Source of the DNA: a virus
Virus record (IMG/VR): IMGVR_UViG_3300018080_000080
Coordinates: 1-36,000 of that record
Strand: one strand, 5' to 3'
DNA length: 36,000 nucleotides
The notes below the pieces were generated by a model. The model ran no database searches, was not told where the DNA came from, and saw only the letters and a program-made list of their open reading frames with translations. Below are positions 22,580-30,281 of this stretch, one piece after another; the stretch's first letter is position 1; each line of letters starts with the position of its first letter. The position numbers and the translations under genes were made by a program.

Positions 22580-23218
22580 ATGAGTGAGAAAAAGACAGCA
22601 ACCATACACGCACGTATGGCAAAAATTAAAAAAGAACTATCGGATACTAAGATAGAAAAGTCAGGTTTTAATAAATTTGCAGGCTTTAAATACCATGAGC
22701 TTTCAGACTTTATAGAGGTAGTTAACAAGTTGAATGACAAGCATGGAGTTAATGATGTGGTTAACATCGACAAAATAAGTGGTAGCTGTACGTTGACTTT
22801 ATATAATGTAGAGGACGCTAAGGACTTTATAACAGTTGTAACACCGTATGAAGAAGCGCAGATGCTAGGGAAAGGTGGCGCACCATCAAATGTAGACAAA
22901 ATACAGCGCATGGGTTCTACTATTACTTATAATAGAAGATACTTATACATGACAGCGTACAACATACAGGAAAGTGATGGGGTCGATAGTAATGATACAA
23001 CACCACCTAAACCAACACCAAAGAAAACCACCCCTAAACCTATAATTCCACCTAAACCAAAAATGAGAGAAGACGGTAAGTTAGAGGTTCCAACAAAAAA
23101 AGACATGGATGCGTGTCTACATCACAACATGAAAATAGAAGACGTTATTACTATTTACAAACTAAATAACGATCAATGTGATAAGTATAATAAATTATTA
23201 AACGATAAAAACAAATAG
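22580..23218 (+). CDS. erf: ERF-family single-strand annealing recombinase
   Basis: 212 residues. The N-terminal domain shows the ERF pattern: GFNKFAGFKYHELSDF, then GKGGAPS and GSTITYNRRYLYM. A Pro/Lys/Thr-rich linker follows (about residues 142-165), then a small helical C-terminal domain. ERF proteins anneal complementary single strands and can circularise phage genomes with terminal redundancy, which agrees with the circular map. It is in an operon with an SSB-like protein. Confidence 0.9.
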   Translation: MSEKKTATIHARMAKIKKELSDTKIEKSGFNKFAGFKYHELSDFIEVVNKLNDKHGVNDVVNIDKISGSCTLTLYNVEDAKDFITVVTPYEEAQMLGKGGAPSNVDKIQRMGSTITYNRRYLYMTAYNIQESDGVDSNDTTPPKPTPKKTTPKPIIPPKPKMREDGKLEVPTKKDMDACLHHNMKIEDVITIYKLNNDQCDKYNKLLNDKNK

Positions 23219-23220
23219 TT

Positions 23221-23682
23221 ATGGGAGCAAGTTCAAGAGAATTTTTAATGATGAGAATGGAGGAGGAAAGTGGGGACTTATATATCCCAGCTCTTCCAAA
23301 GAAAGAAATAAAAGAAAAAGCAGAGAAAGATGCTAAAGTATTAATTGAAGAAAACAAAGTCTATTTAGATGATGTGTTAGTTGATGCTACAAGAGTAAAT
23401 GAGTATCTTAGTACCTTCATTAAGACATTGCGATCTGAAATTGTAGAGTCTGAAACAAAAGACAAAGTAAAAGGAGTAGAGATAAGTTTTAAGAACGCTC
23501 CAACACGTTTAAACTACAAAGAGGACACAACTTGGCAAGAGTTAAAAGAAAAGCTAACAGAACGTGAAAGTCTACTTAAACACGCTGAAAAATCAAAAGA
23601 GCCTGTATATGATTCAGATGGTGCAGAAGTACCTAGAGTTTCAAGGTCAGGAGGAGGACAAGTAATTAATCTTAAATATTAA
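23221..23682 (+). CDS. Conserved phage hypothetical protein in the recombination operon
   Basis: 153 residues. It starts MGASSREFLMMRMEEESGDL and ends in a GGGQVINLKY strand. The middle is helical and charged. I recall similar proteins near ssDNA-annealing genes in Bacteroidota phages, without known function. It starts two bases after ERF and is probably translated with it. Confidence 0.7.
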   Translation: MGASSREFLMMRMEEESGDLYIPALPKKEIKEKAEKDAKVLIEENKVYLDDVLVDATRVNEYLSTFIKTLRSEIVESETKDKVKGVEISFKNAPTRLNYKEDTTWQELKEKLTERESLLKHAEKSKEPVYDSDGAEVPRVSRSGGGQVINLKY

Positions 23683-23687
23683 ATAAA

Positions 23688-24062
23688 ATGGTAAAAAAAG
23701 GAGACATATTAATAGCACCTGAGGGGTGTGAGGATAACTTAACTGCTGGTAAAGAATATGAGGTTTTGAAAGTTTATACACATACTTTTAAAATCCTATC
23801 AGATCTTAAAAGTGAATCAATATGCAAAATTAAAAACTGTCCTAATCTTGAAGGTCAAGATTGGATTATAAAGCCTTCATATTCAAAACAGCAAGCAGAG
23901 CAAGTTATTAAGGATTATAATGAGTTTACGATTGGTTGTTATATATTATATAATTCTGATAAAAAATTCATCAATCACAAATTTTCCGAAGAGAACAAAG
24001 AAGTAAAAGAGCAAATCCAACAGCTCGAAAACGAGTTGGAAAAATTAAAAAGTAAATTGTAA
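23688..24062 (+). CDS. Hypothetical protein with C-terminal coiled coil
   Basis: 124 residues. The first 60 or so residues look like a small beta-barrel (KKGDILIAPEG, then EYEVLKVYTHTFKIL). The end is a short Glu/Lys coiled coil (about residues 104-124). There is no catalytic motif. It lies three bases before the SSB-like gene. Confidence 0.65.
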   Translation: MVKKGDILIAPEGCEDNLTAGKEYEVLKVYTHTFKILSDLKSESICKIKNCPNLEGQDWIIKPSYSKQQAEQVIKDYNEFTIGCYILYNSDKKFINHKFSEENKEVKEQIQQLENELEKLKSKL

Positions 24063-24065
24063 ATT

Positions 24066-24302
24066 ATGAGTGATTACGACAACACTAACAGAGGTGCTAT
24101 ATTTAAGAATGAGCATAAGAAAGCAGAAAACCATCCTGACTATCGTGGAACCATTAACGTTGACGGTAAGGATAAGGAGATAAGCTTATGGGTAAAGACC
24201 TCAAAGGCGGGTAAGAAATTCTTTAGCGCAAGCATACAAGAACCGTATGTAGCACCAGAGCAAAGCGCACCACAAGAAGAGGAGGGCGACCTTCCGTTTT
24301 AG
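24066..24302 (+). CDS. SSB-like small protein with acidic C-terminal tip
   Basis: 78 residues. A compact beta-rich part (RGTINVDGKDKEISLWVKTS) is followed by a flexible Pro/Ala-rich stretch and the end EEEGDLPF. Bacterial SSB proteins end in a similar DDDIPF tip that recruits partners, and phage proteins of this short type are often found beside ERF. The OB fold is not proven. It is the last gene before a strong terminator. Confidence 0.6.
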   Translation: MSDYDNTNRGAIFKNEHKKAENHPDYRGTINVDGKDKEISLWVKTSKAGKKFFSASIQEPYVAPEQSAPQEEEGDLPF

Positions 24303-24310
24303 TAATTTAT

Positions 24311-24338
24311 AGGGAGGTTTAATTATCTCCCTTTTTTT
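24311..24338 (+). terminator. Intrinsic terminator after the recombination operon
   Basis: AGGGAG (24311-24316) pairs with CTCCCT (24327-24332) around a ten-base loop, followed by a T-run to 24338. It closes the transcript that starts at the 22142 promoter. Confidence 0.88.
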
Positions 24339-24348
24339 AAAAAATATT

Positions 24349-24669
24349 ATGATAAAAGAAGCAAACCAAAGAATAAATGACTTTATAGATATACTATACA
24401 TCGACGCTATATCTAAAGTAGTTTGCAAAAATAGCCCAGAATCAAAAAAATTAACTAAAAAAAACATTGAAGACTACATAAAGAAAAGAGGCTATGTATT
24501 TAACAATGTAGGAAAAGATCCAGTATGGACTAAAGGGTTTACAGTTGTAAGAGTAACTGATAACGCTTTTGAAATATGGACAGATGTCAACAATTCAAAG
24601 AAGTCTATAATAGACAACTCGTTCTTGACCTCAATCCCTATGTTTTTAAACTATTTTGAAAGAATCTAA
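24349..24669 (+). CDS. Hypothetical protein between terminator and moron-like operon
   Basis: 106 residues, alpha/beta, with no signal or membrane segment. It begins MIKEANQRINDFIDILYID, and the middle has a TVVRVTDNAFEIWTDV strand pair. It starts shortly after the terminator, and no perfect promoter is visible, so it may rely on read-through. No family is recognised. Confidence 0.6.
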   Translation: MIKEANQRINDFIDILYIDAISKVVCKNSPESKKLTKKNIEDYIKKRGYVFNNVGKDPVWTKGFTVVRVTDNAFEIWTDVNNSKKSIIDNSFLTSIPMFLNYFERI

Positions 24670-24685
24670 TTTATAACTATATTTG
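24655..24685 (+). promoter_or_regulatory. Promoter of the membrane protein / lipoprotein operon
   Basis: TTTG (24655-24658), 19 bases, then TATATTTG (24678-24685), a full match to the Bacteroidota consensus. The ATG at 24691 is 6 bases after the box, so the transcript is nearly leaderless. Confidence 0.85.
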
Positions 24686-24690
24686 TAATT

Positions 24691-24933
24691 ATGAAAACAC
24701 TAAAAACGTTTTTTAAAGCACTATTAGGAGCTATCATTATAGCATTTCTATACGTACTATTTGTATTGGATAGACTTATAGTTGCATTCTTTCCAGCTGA
24801 ACAGAAATCGTTCATTAATTGGACAGATATGGACATAAAGCAAGAACTAAGATCAACAAATGAAATAGTAAACTCATTTATTAGAGTAGTAGTGTTATTT
24901 ATACTAATATTAATTTTAAACTTATTTATATGA
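24691..24933 (+). CDS. Small membrane protein with two helices
   Basis: 80 residues with two hydrophobic helices (about 10-27, LLGAIIIAFLYVLFVLD, and 63-80, IRVVVLFILILILNLFI) joined by a polar loop with WTDMD. The layout could be a holin, but the position away from the lysis genes, the own promoter and the coupled lipoprotein gene suggest a membrane accessory protein, perhaps in superinfection exclusion (inference). It overlaps the lipoprotein gene by four bases. Confidence 0.68.
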   Translation: MKTLKTFFKALLGAIIIAFLYVLFVLDRLIVAFFPAEQKSFINWTDMDIKQELRSTNEIVNSFIRVVVLFILILILNLFI

Positions 24934-25148
24934 AAAAAATATTAATTGTAACAGTAGTAGCATTGTCATTTATCTCATGCAGAAAAGACTACACTTGTGA
25001 ATGTGAATACAACAACCTTGTGCATGGTTGGACAGATGAAAGTCACTCCTTCCAATGGGATAACAAAAGCGAAGCACAAGAGCTATGCGAAAAGGACGGA
25101 ATGGGGGTTTATAGTAATGGTTTTGAATGTGATTTGAGGATTGAATAA
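24930..25148 (+). CDS. Small Cys-containing lipoprotein
   Basis: 72 residues. The signal peptide MKKILIVTVVALSFIS is followed by the lipobox Cys17. The mature part is short, acidic, and has four further Cys (CEC, then two more) that could form disulfides. It would sit in the inner or outer membrane facing the periplasm. Phage lipoproteins of this size (for example T5 Llp) can block receptors and exclude other phages; this is a hypothesis from layout, not homology. Confidence 0.75.
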   Translation: MKKILIVTVVALSFISCRKDYTCECEYNNLVHGWTDESHSFQWDNKSEAQELCEKDGMGVYSNGFECDLRIE

Positions 25149-25165
25149 TCAATATTTTTTCAATT

Positions 25166-25447
25166 ATGGATGGTCGTAAAAATAACGGTGGAGCACGTAA
25201 AGGAGCTGGTAGAAAACCAAAAAATGATGAACAAGAACTTTTGGAAAAACTATCTAAGTATAGCGATACTGCACACGAAAAACTAAAAGATGCAGTAGAG
25301 GATGGCGAGCAATGGGCAATTAAAATGTACTTTGAATATTTCTACGGAAAACCAAACCAAACCATTAACCACAAGAACAACGGAGAAGGATTTGAAACTA
25401 CTACTTTAACTAAAGAACAACAAGATAAGTTGATTGACAAGTTATAA
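25166..25447 (+). CDS. terS: Small terminase subunit candidate
   Basis: 93 residues, directly before and overlapping the large terminase by 14 bases. The N-terminus GGARKGAGRKPK is a basic, Gly-rich DNA-binding stretch found in many short small-terminase proteins. The rest is helical and charged, with KMYFEYFYGKPNQ, similar to phage proteins in this position. It would recognise the packaging site. Assignment rests on position and the basic N-terminus. Confidence 0.75.
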   Translation: MDGRKNNGGARKGAGRKPKNDEQELLEKLSKYSDTAHEKLKDAVEDGEQWAIKMYFEYFYGKPNQTINHKNNGEGFETTTLTKEQQDKLIDKL

Positions 25448-26774
25448 AGAAATAGAGCCTATTTTGAGAGCAGGAGCACGAGATAATTTCGTGCTTTTTT
25501 GCTATTATTACGAGTTTGATTTTATGAAGTCAAGACCTTATCTAAAGGAGGTCGCACAAGCATTTCAAGATATTGCAGACGGTAAAATTAAAACACTATC
25601 AGTATCATTCCCTCCACGTTTCGGAAAGTCTTATATTACCTCTTTATTTTGTGCATGGATTTTAGGCAAGTACCCGAATGAGTCAGTCATGCGGAATACA
25701 TGCACCGCTACACTAGCCCGAAAACTATCATACGACACTAGAGAAATATTAAAGCACGAAAAATTCACAGCTGTATTCCCAGATGTTCGACTTTCAGATG
25801 ATAAGTCAGCAGTTGACGGTTGGAACACTAACCACGCAAAGCAAGTGAGTTATTTTTGTGCTGGTGTTGGTGGTACTATTATAGGTTTTGGAGCTTCTAA
25901 GTTAGCTATAACAGATGACTTATTTAAGTCAATGGAGGACGCAATGAGCGAAACCATACGAGAGAAAACGCACTCATGGAAAGAAGCAACGCATGATTCA
26001 AGAAAAGAAACTGGTTGCGCTGAAATAGATATTGGTACTCGTTGGACTCGAGACGATGTGATCGGTAAAAATATGCAAGAAGGTTATTATGATAAGTCAA
26101 TCATTGTTCCAGCATTAGATGAAGAGGGTAATTCAACATGTGAAGCAGTAATGACAACCGATGAATACCATTTAAAGCGTAAAAAGACACGTGAAGAGAT
26201 ATGGCTCGCTGAATACATGCAACAGCCAGTAGACATCAAAGGACGTATGTTTGAGGGGTTAAAAACCTTTACAGATGTTGAACACGTGCGTAATAATTCA
26301 CAAGGTGCATTAGCTTATATTGACGTTGCTGATGAGGGTAAGGATTATTTATGTATGGTATTAGGACATTTAATAGACAGTCAAATATATATTACTGATG
26401 TGGTTTACACAAAGGCAAATATAGACGTTACTATTCCAACGTGTGCATCTATTTTAAACAACAATAAGGTGCGTTTTTGTCAGATAGAAACGAACGGAAT
26501 GGGTGCGCCTTTCTTAAAAATGCTAAGAAAAGAAACTAAGACTAAGTTAATAGGCATCACTAACAAAACCAATAAGCAAACGAGAATCATAATGAACAGT
26601 CAAATGGTTCTTAATAACTTCTATTTTTTAGATAAAAAAGAGGGTAATTACTATCAATATTTGAACGGTTTAAAAACCTATTCTAAAGAGGGTAAGAATA
26701 TAAATGACGACGCCCCAGATGCAACTACAGGATTAGCACTATTCTATCAGGTTCAATTTCCTAAACTGTTTTAA
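25434..26774 (+). CDS. terL: Terminase large subunit (ATPase-nuclease)
   Basis: 446 residues starting at TTG 25434, inside the small subunit gene; no ATG is available before about residue 31, and homologous N-termini need this region. The ATPase has Walker A PPRFGKS (about 59-65) and Walker B LAITDD (about 156-161). The RNase H-like nuclease has AYIDVADEG (about 294) and the late DDAPDA motif (about 425), with the conserved Asp residues. It drives DNA into the prohead and cuts the concatemer. The TAA stop shares two bases with the portal gene's stop on the other strand. Confidence 0.93.
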   Translation: MTSYKEIEPILRAGARDNFVLFCYYYEFDFMKSRPYLKEVAQAFQDIADGKIKTLSVSFPPRFGKSYITSLFCAWILGKYPNESVMRNTCTATLARKLSYDTREILKHEKFTAVFPDVRLSDDKSAVDGWNTNHAKQVSYFCAGVGGTIIGFGASKLAITDDLFKSMEDAMSETIREKTHSWKEATHDSRKETGCAEIDIGTRWTRDDVIGKNMQEGYYDKSIIVPALDEEGNSTCEAVMTTDEYHLKRKKTREEIWLAEYMQQPVDIKGRMFEGLKTFTDVEHVRNNSQGALAYIDVADEGKDYLCMVLGHLIDSQIYITDVVYTKANIDVTIPTCASILNNNKVRFCQIETNGMGAPFLKMLRKETKTKLIGITNKTNKQTRIIMNSQMVLNNFYFLDKKEGNYYQYLNGLKTYSKEGKNINDDAPDATTGLALFYQVQFPKLF

Positions 26775-27988
26775 ATACCTATCATTTCACGGTACTCATC
26801 AGTATCAATAACACCGTCACGAAGTAAGATAGAAAGTTTTTCAGCTTCTATTTTATCTGCTTGCGCCTTATGCCTATCGTCTATTTGTAGAGCCGAAACA
26901 TGGCTGAATGATGCCTTCATGTGTATTCCTATTTTATCAAGTCCCCACTGATTAGTAAGTTCTTTATAAATATCATTAGATGCTGGAATGATAGTAGAGT
27001 TATACGCTTGCTTTTCTCCAGCTTCAGCATTTGCGAACGTAGTGCCTTTTGCGAGAACGTTACCGAACATAAACTCATTAAGTCCAAACGCATCAATGAT
27101 ACGCACAAAGTCAGCGTGATTCTCTTCATACAGCATCAAGTCCTTTGTTGGGTAGCTCATAGGTTGCCACTTGAAAGCCTTATCGGTTATAATTATCTCA
27201 TCTTTGTGCCTTTTCTTAATATCATCACGTTGAGCCTTTACGTCTGTTTCATCGAGTGCTTGTGAGTTCAAACCATCTCCAACGTCTGCGGATAAAATAC
27301 CTAGACTAAACATATTTTTTAACAAAACATTTCTCTTTTCGTATGCCTTTTCGATGTTAGATAGTGGGTATTTCAAAGCGTCTACACGGCTAACGGTGTC
27401 CATTAGATTAATACCGTCCGAATCAAACATATAAACAACTTGCTCGGGTTTCAAACTCTCAAACGTGCCTTTGTTGTCGATAGGAATGTCTATTTTATCA
27501 ATCACTCCAGATCGTTCGATTTGCTTATATCCTTTCTTATTTGCATGTATTTTCACGTTATTGAATGCTATCGGAACAGCTATGTTTCTATTTCCAAAAG
27601 TTCCAGCGGGCGAGTAAATTAAAGCATTACCAGTAACACACTTATTTATTTCTACCATTTCAATAACCTTAGACCATGACAGCATTGGGTTAGGTCTGTT
27701 CAGCAAATCCTTTAGCCAGTTTAGTTCACTAGGTAAATCACTCATCAAAATTTTATTACCGTCTTCATCACAGAAATAGGGTTTACCATTACTAACCATT
27801 TTAGCACGTCTATTAACTACTGCTTGAAGCTCAGGAATGCGACCATATAAGTTCCAATAGTTAGTCGTATTGATCCAACTCGGTGCTGTATCTCCTATGG
27901 ATTGTAATGTGTAATAGTTATTATTTCGTGAAAAAGCATTAAAACGTCCGAAAAGGTTAAATGCGTCATTGAGAATATTATAAGCCAT
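26771..27988 (-). CDS. Portal protein, encoded on the opposite strand
   Basis: 405 residues. The sequence shows phage portal features: an N-terminal stretch with NYWNLYGRIPELQAVVNRRA, a core with VTGNALIYSP, then LSNIEKAYEKRNVLLKNMF and a C-terminal FGLNEFMFGN with a helical end. The portal is the 12-mer ring through which DNA enters the head. It lies in the usual place between terminase and protease, but leftward, while all neighbours run rightward. It has its own divergent promoter at 28020-28013. The stop overlaps the terminase stop, with no terminator between. Confidence 0.88.
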   Translation of the reverse strand: MAYNILNDAFNLFGRFNAFSRNNNYYTLQSIGDTAPSWINTTNYWNLYGRIPELQAVVNRRAKMVSNGKPYFCDEDGNKILMSDLPSELNWLKDLLNRPNPMLSWSKVIEMVEINKCVTGNALIYSPAGTFGNRNIAVPIAFNNVKIHANKKGYKQIERSGVIDKIDIPIDNKGTFESLKPEQVVYMFDSDGINLMDTVSRVDALKYPLSNIEKAYEKRNVLLKNMFSLGILSADVGDGLNSQALDETDVKAQRDDIKKRHKDEIIITDKAFKWQPMSYPTKDLMLYEENHADFVRIIDAFGLNEFMFGNVLAKGTTFANAEAGEKQAYNSTIIPASNDIYKELTNQWGLDKIGIHMKASFSHVSALQIDDRHKAQADKIEAEKLSILLRDGVIDTDEYREMIGI

Positions 27989-28012
27989 TTGATAAAAAAT
28001 TTACATTAATAA

Positions 28013-28041
28013 CAAAATTACAATTTTTTTTCATAGTTTTG
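28013..28041. promoter_or_regulatory. Divergent promoter pair between portal and protease genes
   Basis: On the minus strand TAATTTTG (28020-28013) faces the portal gene, whose ATG is at 27988. On the plus strand TAGTTTTG (28034-28041) faces the small gene at 28056. Both fit TAnnTTTG; clear -33 boxes are not visible, so strength is uncertain. Confidence 0.6.
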
Positions 28042-28055
28042 TTAAAAATACAACA

Positions 28056-28163
28056 ATGAGTGATAAAAAAACCAAAGTTGATATTGATAAGTTAAGAAAA
28101 AAGACCTCCAAGAAATTGGGTAAAATAGTTACAAAAGATGAAGATACCGAAGTTTCAAAGTAA
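28056..28163 (+). CDS. Short lysine-rich peptide upstream of the protease
   Basis: 35 residues (MSDKKTKVDIDKLRKKTSKK at the start), about one-third Lys. It begins 15 bases after the -7 box and its end overlaps the protease ORF start by 26 bases. It may be a leader peptide that couples translation or a small basic head protein. The gene is short and the call rests on position. Confidence 0.5.
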   Translation: MSDKKTKVDIDKLRKKTSKKLGKIVTKDEDTEVSK

Positions 28164-28923
28164 TAAAGAGCGCATTAACTGGCTTATCAAAAATAAGACG
28201 GATTTAGTTGAGATGAAAAAGTCAGCTGTAAAGTTTGGCGATATTGCTATAACTCCAACAGTTGAGAATGTAACGTCTAAAGCCTTAATGACTAACTATG
28301 AGGATAAAGAAGACGTTATAACACGTTCACTTGTAACCAACACATACAATTGGATGGATAGCCATGGAGATGTTCACGTTGGTAACACCTTTGCTAAAAC
28401 CATTAAAGAACGTGCTACTAAGATTTTTCATTTACACGATCATAAGCATATGGTAACTGCTAAAGTTGGTCGAACTAAATCGCTTAAAGAAGTTGAGGTG
28501 CTTTGGTCTGACTTAGGAGTTGAAAAAGAAGGGAGCACAACTGTATTGCTTGCTGAATCTGAAATAGCTAAATCGCTTAATGAAAAGGTGTTTGATTTCT
28601 ATGTCAACAATGAGATAGATCAACATAGTGTAGGTATGATTTACCAAAAGTTATCACTTGCTGTTAATGATGAGGACTATAAAGAAGAGTATGCAACTTG
28701 GAATACTTATATTGACAAATTAGGTAATAAAGAAGAAGCCGAAAAACAAGGTTATTTCTGGGCTGTAACAGAAGCAAAACTAATAGAATATTCAGCGGTA
28801 TTAATGGGGTCAAATGAGTTGACTCCAACCGTTCAAAATAATTCAGAGCCGTTTAACGACACTCCGAAATCCGAGCCGTCAAGTGACACTCAAAAAAATA
28901 AATCAGTAATTTTTGTAATTTAA
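28138..28923 (+). CDS. Prohead maturation protease (HK97 / U35-like)
   Basis: 261 residues. The His of the catalytic site is in KIFHLHDHK (about residue 98), and the Ser in DQHSVGM (about 163), the expected order for HK97-family prohead proteases. The C-terminal tail (from about 225) is Asn/Pro/Ser-rich and probably disordered. It processes the capsid N-terminal region inside the prohead. It is directly before the major capsid gene. Confidence 0.87.
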   Translation: MKIPKFQSNKERINWLIKNKTDLVEMKKSAVKFGDIAITPTVENVTSKALMTNYEDKEDVITRSLVTNTYNWMDSHGDVHVGNTFAKTIKERATKIFHLHDHKHMVTAKVGRTKSLKEVEVLWSDLGVEKEGSTTVLLAESEIAKSLNEKVFDFYVNNEIDQHSVGMIYQKLSLAVNDEDYKEEYATWNTYIDKLGNKEEAEKQGYFWAVTEAKLIEYSAVLMGSNELTPTVQNNSEPFNDTPKSEPSSDTQKNKSVIFVI

Positions 28924-28933
28924 ACTAAAAAAA

Positions 28934-30211
28934 ATGTTTGAAAAATTTTTAAAAGAAAAGAGTATCACTTTGGATGCGTTCAAAGGGTACGAAGTAGAAA
29001 AGCAGTCAGAGCTTCAAAGAGAGTATCTTTCTGCTATCGAAAGTAAAGTAGAAGGAAAAGCGACTAAAGAGGACTTGCAGTCTGAATTAGCAACGTTTAA
29101 GGAAGGACTTTCTATTGATGCTATGAAGTCAGAAATAGACAAATTGCAGTCTAAAATAGAGGCTATTGAGGAAGCACCAGCGACTAAAGAAGAAGGTCAT
29201 AAAACGCTTTCAGGTGCTATTTTAGGAGCGTTAAAAGACAATGAGGACGCTATTAAGCAATTAAAATCTGATGCTATTGCTGGAAAGGCTTCTCCTTTAT
29301 CAATCACAGTTAAAGCACCTGTTACAATTAGCAATGCTAACACTATCGGAAGTGCTGAGCCAATGTATCAATTAACGCAAGACACTGGAATAGTTTCAAC
29401 GATCCGTAAGCGTGAAATGAGATACCTTGCCAATGTATCAGTTGGTACTATCGGAAGTAACCGCGCGTTATGGACTGAGGAAGTAGATGAGCAAGGAAAC
29501 CCAACATTTATCGGAGAGGGAGACACTAAGGCACAAGGTTCTGTTCTTTACGTGAACAAGACAGAGGACGTTAAGAAAGTGGCTGTATGGGCTAAAATGA
29601 CTCTAGAGATGTTAGATGATTTACCTCAGTTTGTATCGTTCATCACTCGTAACTTAGAGCGTAGACTTGACATAGTTGCAGAAAACCAACTATTTAACGG
29701 TAACGGAATAGGTGACAACCTTACAGGAGCGAATGAATATGCTACTGCATTTACAGGTGGTTCTTTAGCTGGTGCGTTAACTGCTCCGAATGAGTTAGAT
29801 GTAATTGAAGCGATTTCGTTACAAGTTAAGCAAGCGAACGGTATTCCTGAAGTGTTATTTATTAACCCTTCTACAATGTCAGAAATTCGTTTGATTAAGG
29901 ATTCAAGTGGTCGTCCAATTTGGAAAGATTATGTAACACCTTCAGGAGAATTTAACTACTCAGGAATGAGAATAGTCGAGACTTTAGCGGTTGACGCTGG
30001 AGACTTCATAGGTGGAGAGACATCTGTAATTAACGTTCTTAACCGAACAGGATTACAAATGCAAATCGGACTTGATGGGAATGATTTAACACAAAACAAA
30101 CAAACACTTGTTCTTGAAAAAAGAATGGTTCAGTTTGTTTCTGCGAATGATACGAACGTACTTGTAAAAGGAGACTTTGCAAGTGCAATCACTGCCATCA
30201 CTGCTACTTAA
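28934..30211 (+). CDS. Major capsid protein (HK97 fold) with scaffolding N-terminal domain
   Basis: 425 residues. The first 100 or so are charged and helical, like a delta (scaffold) domain that the protease removes. The rest carries HK97-like features: GIVSTIRKREMRYLANV, the E-loop-like region after residue 160, WAKMTLEMLDDLPQFVSFI and a P-domain with LEVIEAI-like helices. The protein would form the icosahedral shell. It is followed by a strong terminator hairpin, consistent with high expression. Confidence 0.92.
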   Translation: MFEKFLKEKSITLDAFKGYEVEKQSELQREYLSAIESKVEGKATKEDLQSELATFKEGLSIDAMKSEIDKLQSKIEAIEEAPATKEEGHKTLSGAILGALKDNEDAIKQLKSDAIAGKASPLSITVKAPVTISNANTIGSAEPMYQLTQDTGIVSTIRKREMRYLANVSVGTIGSNRALWTEEVDEQGNPTFIGEGDTKAQGSVLYVNKTEDVKKVAVWAKMTLEMLDDLPQFVSFITRNLERRLDIVAENQLFNGNGIGDNLTGANEYATAFTGGSLAGALTAPNELDVIEAISLQVKQANGIPEVLFINPSTMSEIRLIKDSSGRPIWKDYVTPSGEFNYSGMRIVETLAVDAGDFIGGETSVINVLNRTGLQMQIGLDGNDLTQNKQTLVLEKRMVQFVSANDTNVLVKGDFASAITAITAT

Positions 30212-30230
30212 TAAGTAGAAACCTAATATT

Positions 30231-30260
30231 AGGGCGTATACCTTCGGGTTGCGCCCTTTT
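30231..30260 (+). terminator. Terminator after the major capsid gene
   Basis: AGGGCG (30231-30236) pairs with CGCCCT (30252-30257); inside, ACC can pair with GGT around a TTCG loop, and four T residues follow. Genes downstream may rely on partial read-through. Confidence 0.8.
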
Positions 30261-30281
30261 GGTAGTAAAAGACGTAACGAA

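Noticed and set aside
22310-22911. Leftward reading frames opposite the Cys-rich and ERF genes
   Set aside because: Antisense to genes with clear family features; no matching promoter was seen.
26921-27265. Rightward 114-residue reading frame opposite the portal gene
   Set aside because: It lies wholly antisense to the portal gene, which has clear portal features over 405 residues; the rightward frame has no recognisable pattern and a Phe/Ile-rich composition typical of antisense frames in AT-rich DNA.
30249-30281. TTG start for the glycosyltransferase-like gene
   Set aside because: It falls inside the terminator hairpin; the ATG at 30282 begins the expected VVIVPIYKR strand of the domain.
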